Shown here: positions 39,020 to 41,663 of the stretch, in pieces | Position numbering within the stretch: position 1 is the stretch's first letter | Layout: each line of letters begins with the position of its first letter | NCBI RefSeq assembly: GCF_013870515.1 | Contig: NZ_JACBXA010000029.1 | Location: 1-41,663, forward strand | DNA length: 41,663 nucleotides | Direction: 5' to 3' | Origin: Streptomyces albidus (ex Kaewkla and Franco 2022) | Lineage (GTDB): Bacteria > Actinomycetota > Actinomycetes > Streptomycetales > Streptomycetaceae | Translations under genes and position numbers: made by a program | Notes under the pieces: generated by a model | What the model saw: only the letters and a program-made list of their open reading frames with translations | Told to the model about the DNA's origin: nothing | The model's database searches: none

Positions 39020-40906
39020 CTACGGGTTGAGGTTCGCCCGTACCCGCGCGGCCCGTACCGCCGCGTGCAGGCTCTCCTTGTCGTAGCCGCCCCGGTGCAG
39101 CCGCCCGTTGATGAAGAACGTGGGTGTGCCGGAGGCGCCGCTCTCCTCGGCGGTGGCGAGGTCCTCCTCGATCCGGTCGGCGCCCATGTGCTCCTGCAGG
39201 TCCCGCAGGAACCGGTCGGTGTCCAGACCGAGCGACTCCGCCTGCTCCACGAGGTCCGGCACCCGCAGGTCGTCCTGGTTGTCCAGCAGCCGGTCGTGCA
39301 TGTCCCAGAACGCGCCCTGCGCGGCTGCCGCTTCCGACGCCTCGGCGGCGAGCTGCGCGTTGGGATGCACGTCGGTCAGGGGCAGATGCCGCCAGACGTG
39401 ACGGACGTCGTCCATCGTCCGCAGCAGTTCACGGATGACGGGTTCGGCCCTGCCGCAGTACGGGCACTCGTAGTCGCCGTACTCCAGCACCGTGACGATC
39501 GCGTCGACGGGGCCGTGCACGTGGTCCCGCTCGTCGTCGACCAGGGCGACGAGATCGACGACGGGCTCGGACGCGCCCATCAGGGCGCGAACCTTCAGGC
39601 GGTGCGGCAGCATCCCCGTCACCCGGGACAGCACCCAGGTGAGCGCTGAGGCGCACAGCGCCGCGCTGAGCACGCCGATCTTCGCCTCGTCCAACTGCTC
39701 GCCGTGGAAGGCCTTTCCGGCGATCAGCAGGGAGACGGTGAAGCCGATGCCCGCGATCGTTCCGCCGCCCGCGGCCGCCACCCACCCCACCGGAGGGCTC
39801 AGCCGACCACGGCTGAGGCGCGTCACCAGCCAGGAGACCCCGACGATGCCGACGGGCTTGCCCAGGACGAATCCGCAGAGGATGCCCAGCGTGACGGGTG
39901 AGGAGAAGGCACGGGAGAGCAGTTCACCCGTGATCGGCAGTCCCACGTTGGCCAGCGCGAAGAGAGGCACGATCACATAGCTGGTCCACGGGTGGAACCG
40001 CTCCTGGAGACGCTCGTTGGGGGAGATCGCCGCCGTCAGGCCGACCCGCGCCGAGCGCGCCAGTTCCCCGGTGGGCTGTTCACGGAAGAGCCGGAAGAGG
40101 CCGCTGGCGCGTTCGAGGTCGTCGCGGGTCGCCGGATAGGCGTACGTCAGGAGCCCCAGCGCCAGTCCCGTCACCACGGGGTCGACACCCGACTTGAGCA
40201 TGGCCACCCAGATGGCGACGCCCAGGACGGCGTAGACGAACCCGGAGGTGACGCGGAACCCGCGGAGCACGAGGACCAGCACGAAGAGGGAGCAGGCCGT
40301 CAACAGCGGGACGGTGGAGACCTGTTCGCTGTAGACGAGCGCGATGACGGCGAGGGCGATGACGTCGTCGACCACCGTGAAGGTGAGCATGAAGGCGCGC
40401 AGCCGGCGCGGGAAGCGCGGCCCGACGAGGGCGAGCATGCCCAGTGCGAACGCCGTGTCCGTCGACATCGCCGCCCCCCAGCCCTGAGCTGAGGAACTGC
40501 CGGCGTTGAAGGCGAGGTAGATCGCGACGGGGACGAGCATCCCGCCGACGCCGGCGAGCGCGGGCAGGGTGACCCGGCGGCGTTCCCGCAGGTCCCCCAT
40601 GTCGAACTCGCGGCGTGCCTCCAGGCCGACGACGAAGAAGAAGAACGTCATCAGGCCGCTGTTGAGCCAGTCGTGGAGGTCCAGCGAGATCCGGTCGTCG
40701 GTGACGCCGATGTAGAGCTGTGTGGACCACAGGCGCTCGTACGAGGCGAAGTCGATGTTCGACCAGGCCAGCGCGGCGAGTGTCGCGAACAGGAGCACCG
40801 CGGCGCTGCCGGTCTCGGTACGGAGGAACCGGCGCAGCGGCCCGTGGAGATTCCCCCAGGGCGTCCGGCCGGTCAGCTGAGTGCGGGGCCCCTGGGACTC
40901 GGTCAT
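39020..40906 (-). CDS. nhaA: NhaA Na+/H+ antiporter fused to a DsbA-like thioredoxin domain
   Basis: The 628-residue protein has an N-terminal NhaA part (about residues 25-435, around 12 helices) with the paired aspartates of the ion site in FTVVDDVIALAVIALV and the NhaA block SGLMTFFFFVVGLEARREF. A linker (VVDLVALVDDERDHVHGPVD) leads to a C-terminal DsbA/FrnE-like domain. Its active site is CPYC (EYGDYECPYCGRAEP, about residues 464-478), and the cis-proline loop is GASGTPTFFINGRLHRGGYD. Fusions of this kind are known in actinobacteria. The antiporter extrudes Na+; the redox domain, presumably on one membrane face, may sense or repair thiols. The ATG at 40906 has a weak ribosome site. Confidence 0.93.
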   Translation of the reverse strand: MTESQGPRTQLTGRTPWGNLHGPLRRFLRTETGSAAVLLFATLAALAWSNIDFASYERLWSTQLYIGVTDDRISLDLHDWLNSGLMTFFFFVVGLEARREFDMGDLRERRRVTLPALAGVGGMLVPVAIYLAFNAGSSSAQGWGAAMSTDTAFALGMLALVGPRFPRRLRAFMLTFTVVDDVIALAVIALVYSEQVSTVPLLTACSLFVLVLVLRGFRVTSGFVYAVLGVAIWVAMLKSGVDPVVTGLALGLLTYAYPATRDDLERASGLFRLFREQPTGELARSARVGLTAAISPNERLQERFHPWTSYVIVPLFALANVGLPITGELLSRAFSSPVTLGILCGFVLGKPVGIVGVSWLVTRLSRGRLSPPVGWVAAAGGGTIAGIGFTVSLLIAGKAFHGEQLDEAKIGVLSAALCASALTWVLSRVTGMLPHRLKVRALMGASEPVVDLVALVDDERDHVHGPVDAIVTVLEYGDYECPYCGRAEPVIRELLRTMDDVRHVWRHLPLTDVHPNAQLAAEASEAAAAQGAFWDMHDRLLDNQDDLRVPDLVEQAESLGLDTDRFLRDLQEHMGADRIEEDLATAEESGASGTPTFFINGRLHRGGYDKESLHAAVRAARVRANLNP

Positions 40907-41035
40907 CTCGCAAGTCTGTCCCAGGGGCGGGGGCGTGGCCCAGCACCTCGTGTCGTGCGTCGCGAGTGCGTGCTCACGTACCGGCGCGGGCGGCCCCGGG
41001 GGACGGGCGGGCCCGGGTGGGCCGTCCGGGAGCGC

Positions 41036-41566
41036 TCAGGCCCTCTTCTTCCCCATGACGTCCGTGAAGGACTCCGGCTCGGTGTCGAACCCGGCCACGC
41101 CCTCCTGGAGTTCCCATTCGCCCGCCTCGGAGCGTGTGAACTCTGCGACGGTCGCCGCCGTGGAGCCCGCGACTCCCGCGAAGTCGTCGTCCGCGAGGGA
41201 GGTGTACCCCTCGGAGACGGAGACGGCCGTGTTCGCGATGTCGCCGAACGTCATGCGCCCGCCGCTCTGCTGGATCACGACGCCCACGACGACACGCGCG
41301 TACGAGGGGGCGAGCCGCTCAAGTTCGAGGGTCATCGCCTCGTCGGGACCGAAGCCCTGGCCGGTACGGCTGTCCCTGTTGAGGGTGATGGTGCCGTCCG
41401 GTGAGCGGCTGTCGAAGTGGACGAGGTACGCGGGCTCTCCGTACGGATCCTCCGCCTGGTACGTGGCAGCGATGAGGTCGAGATCATGCACCGGCGCACC
41501 TATGGGACTGGGGTCCCACTTGAGTGCGACTTCGACTTTTCTGAGTCCCTTGTTGAGACTGCTCAC
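41036..41566 (-). CDS. TerD-family (tellurium-resistance/Ca2+-binding stress) protein
   Basis: The 176-residue protein has TerD motifs: KVEVALKWDPSPIGAPVHDL at the N-terminus, ATYQAEDPYGEPAYLVHFDS, the Ca2+-binding acidic loop around GQGFGPDEAMTLELERLAPS, and VVVGVVIQQSGGRMTFGDIA. The start is the GTG at 41566 after GGAAGGGAAG, since the open frame upstream lacks a ribosome site. TerD proteins bind Ca2+ and act in cell-envelope stress, tellurite resistance and Streptomyces differentiation. It is encoded alone here; other ter genes may be outside the window. The region 41567-41663 should hold its promoter. Confidence 0.9.
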   Translation of the reverse strand: MSSLNKGLRKVEVALKWDPSPIGAPVHDLDLIAATYQAEDPYGEPAYLVHFDSRSPDGTITLNRDSRTGQGFGPDEAMTLELERLAPSYARVVVGVVIQQSGGRMTFGDIANTAVSVSEGYTSLADDDFAGVAGSTAATVAEFTRSEAGEWELQEGVAGFDTEPESFTDVMGKKRA

Positions 41567-41663
41567 AGACTTCCCTTCCTTGGGTGGACTGTGGCGGGAA
41601 GCGACCGCGCTCACACCTCAACTGTACTGCTGGAGGGTGCACTTGAAATGCGGTCAGGCAGGT

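Overview
The window is high-GC actinobacterial chromosome, most probably Streptomyces or a close relative. The grounds are strong G/C bias at third codon positions, many GTG starts, non-canonical U-tract-free terminator hairpins, a Streptomyces-type MITE, and a gene set typical of that genus (CobN, CbtAB, NhaA-DsbA fusion, TerD). No rRNA, tRNA or CRISPR array was seen.

Layout. (1) 1-4.7 kb: cobG (cut by the left edge) diverges from cobN, and a cobalamin riboswitch precedes cobN. A 195-bp MITE lies behind cobN. (2) 5.1-17.1 kb: a catabolic island. A glutaryl-CoA dehydrogenase diverges from a TetR regulator across a clear palindromic operator. Next come a two-subunit B12-dependent acyl-CoA mutase and an IclR regulator on the plus strand. 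On the minus strand are a TRAP transporter (dctPQM), an LLM flavin enzyme, an acyl-CoA ligase, an SCP-x-type thiolase and its DUF35 partner. Together these look like uptake, CoA activation, carbon-skeleton rearrangement and thiolytic cleavage of an unidentified carboxylic acid. (3) 17.5-21.2 kb: a three-gene minus-strand operon of Fe(II)/2-oxoglutarate oxygenase, methyltransferase and carnitine/choline-type acyltransferase. It has no obvious described counterpart. The acyltransferase seems to have lost the arginine that holds the carboxylate of carnitine. (4) 21.5-22.9 kb: an orphan ABC sugar-type binding lipoprotein. (5) 23.4-31.9 kb: a 2212-residue protein made of 22 cysteine-rich Ig-like modules without a signal peptide. 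A roughly 1-kb gene-free stretch follows, then two small genes resembling actinophage proteins. (6) 32-38.4 kb: a cytochrome P450, metE behind a second cobalamin riboswitch, and cbtBA (cobalt uptake) behind a third. A histidine-phosphatase-like protein that has lost catalytic residues lies beside cbtB. (7) 38.5-41.6 kb: a VOC protein, an NhaA antiporter fused to a DsbA domain, and a TerD-family protein.

Common theme. Vitamin B12 links both ends of the window: cobalt import (cbtBA), cobalt insertion (cobN), ring synthesis (cobG), the B12-independent methionine synthase that B12 would switch off (metE), and a B12-dependent mutase in between. The most unusual parts are the oxygenase-methyltransferase-acyltransferase operon, the Cys-rich Ig-repeat protein with its phage-like neighbours, and the divergent mutase with its catabolic island.
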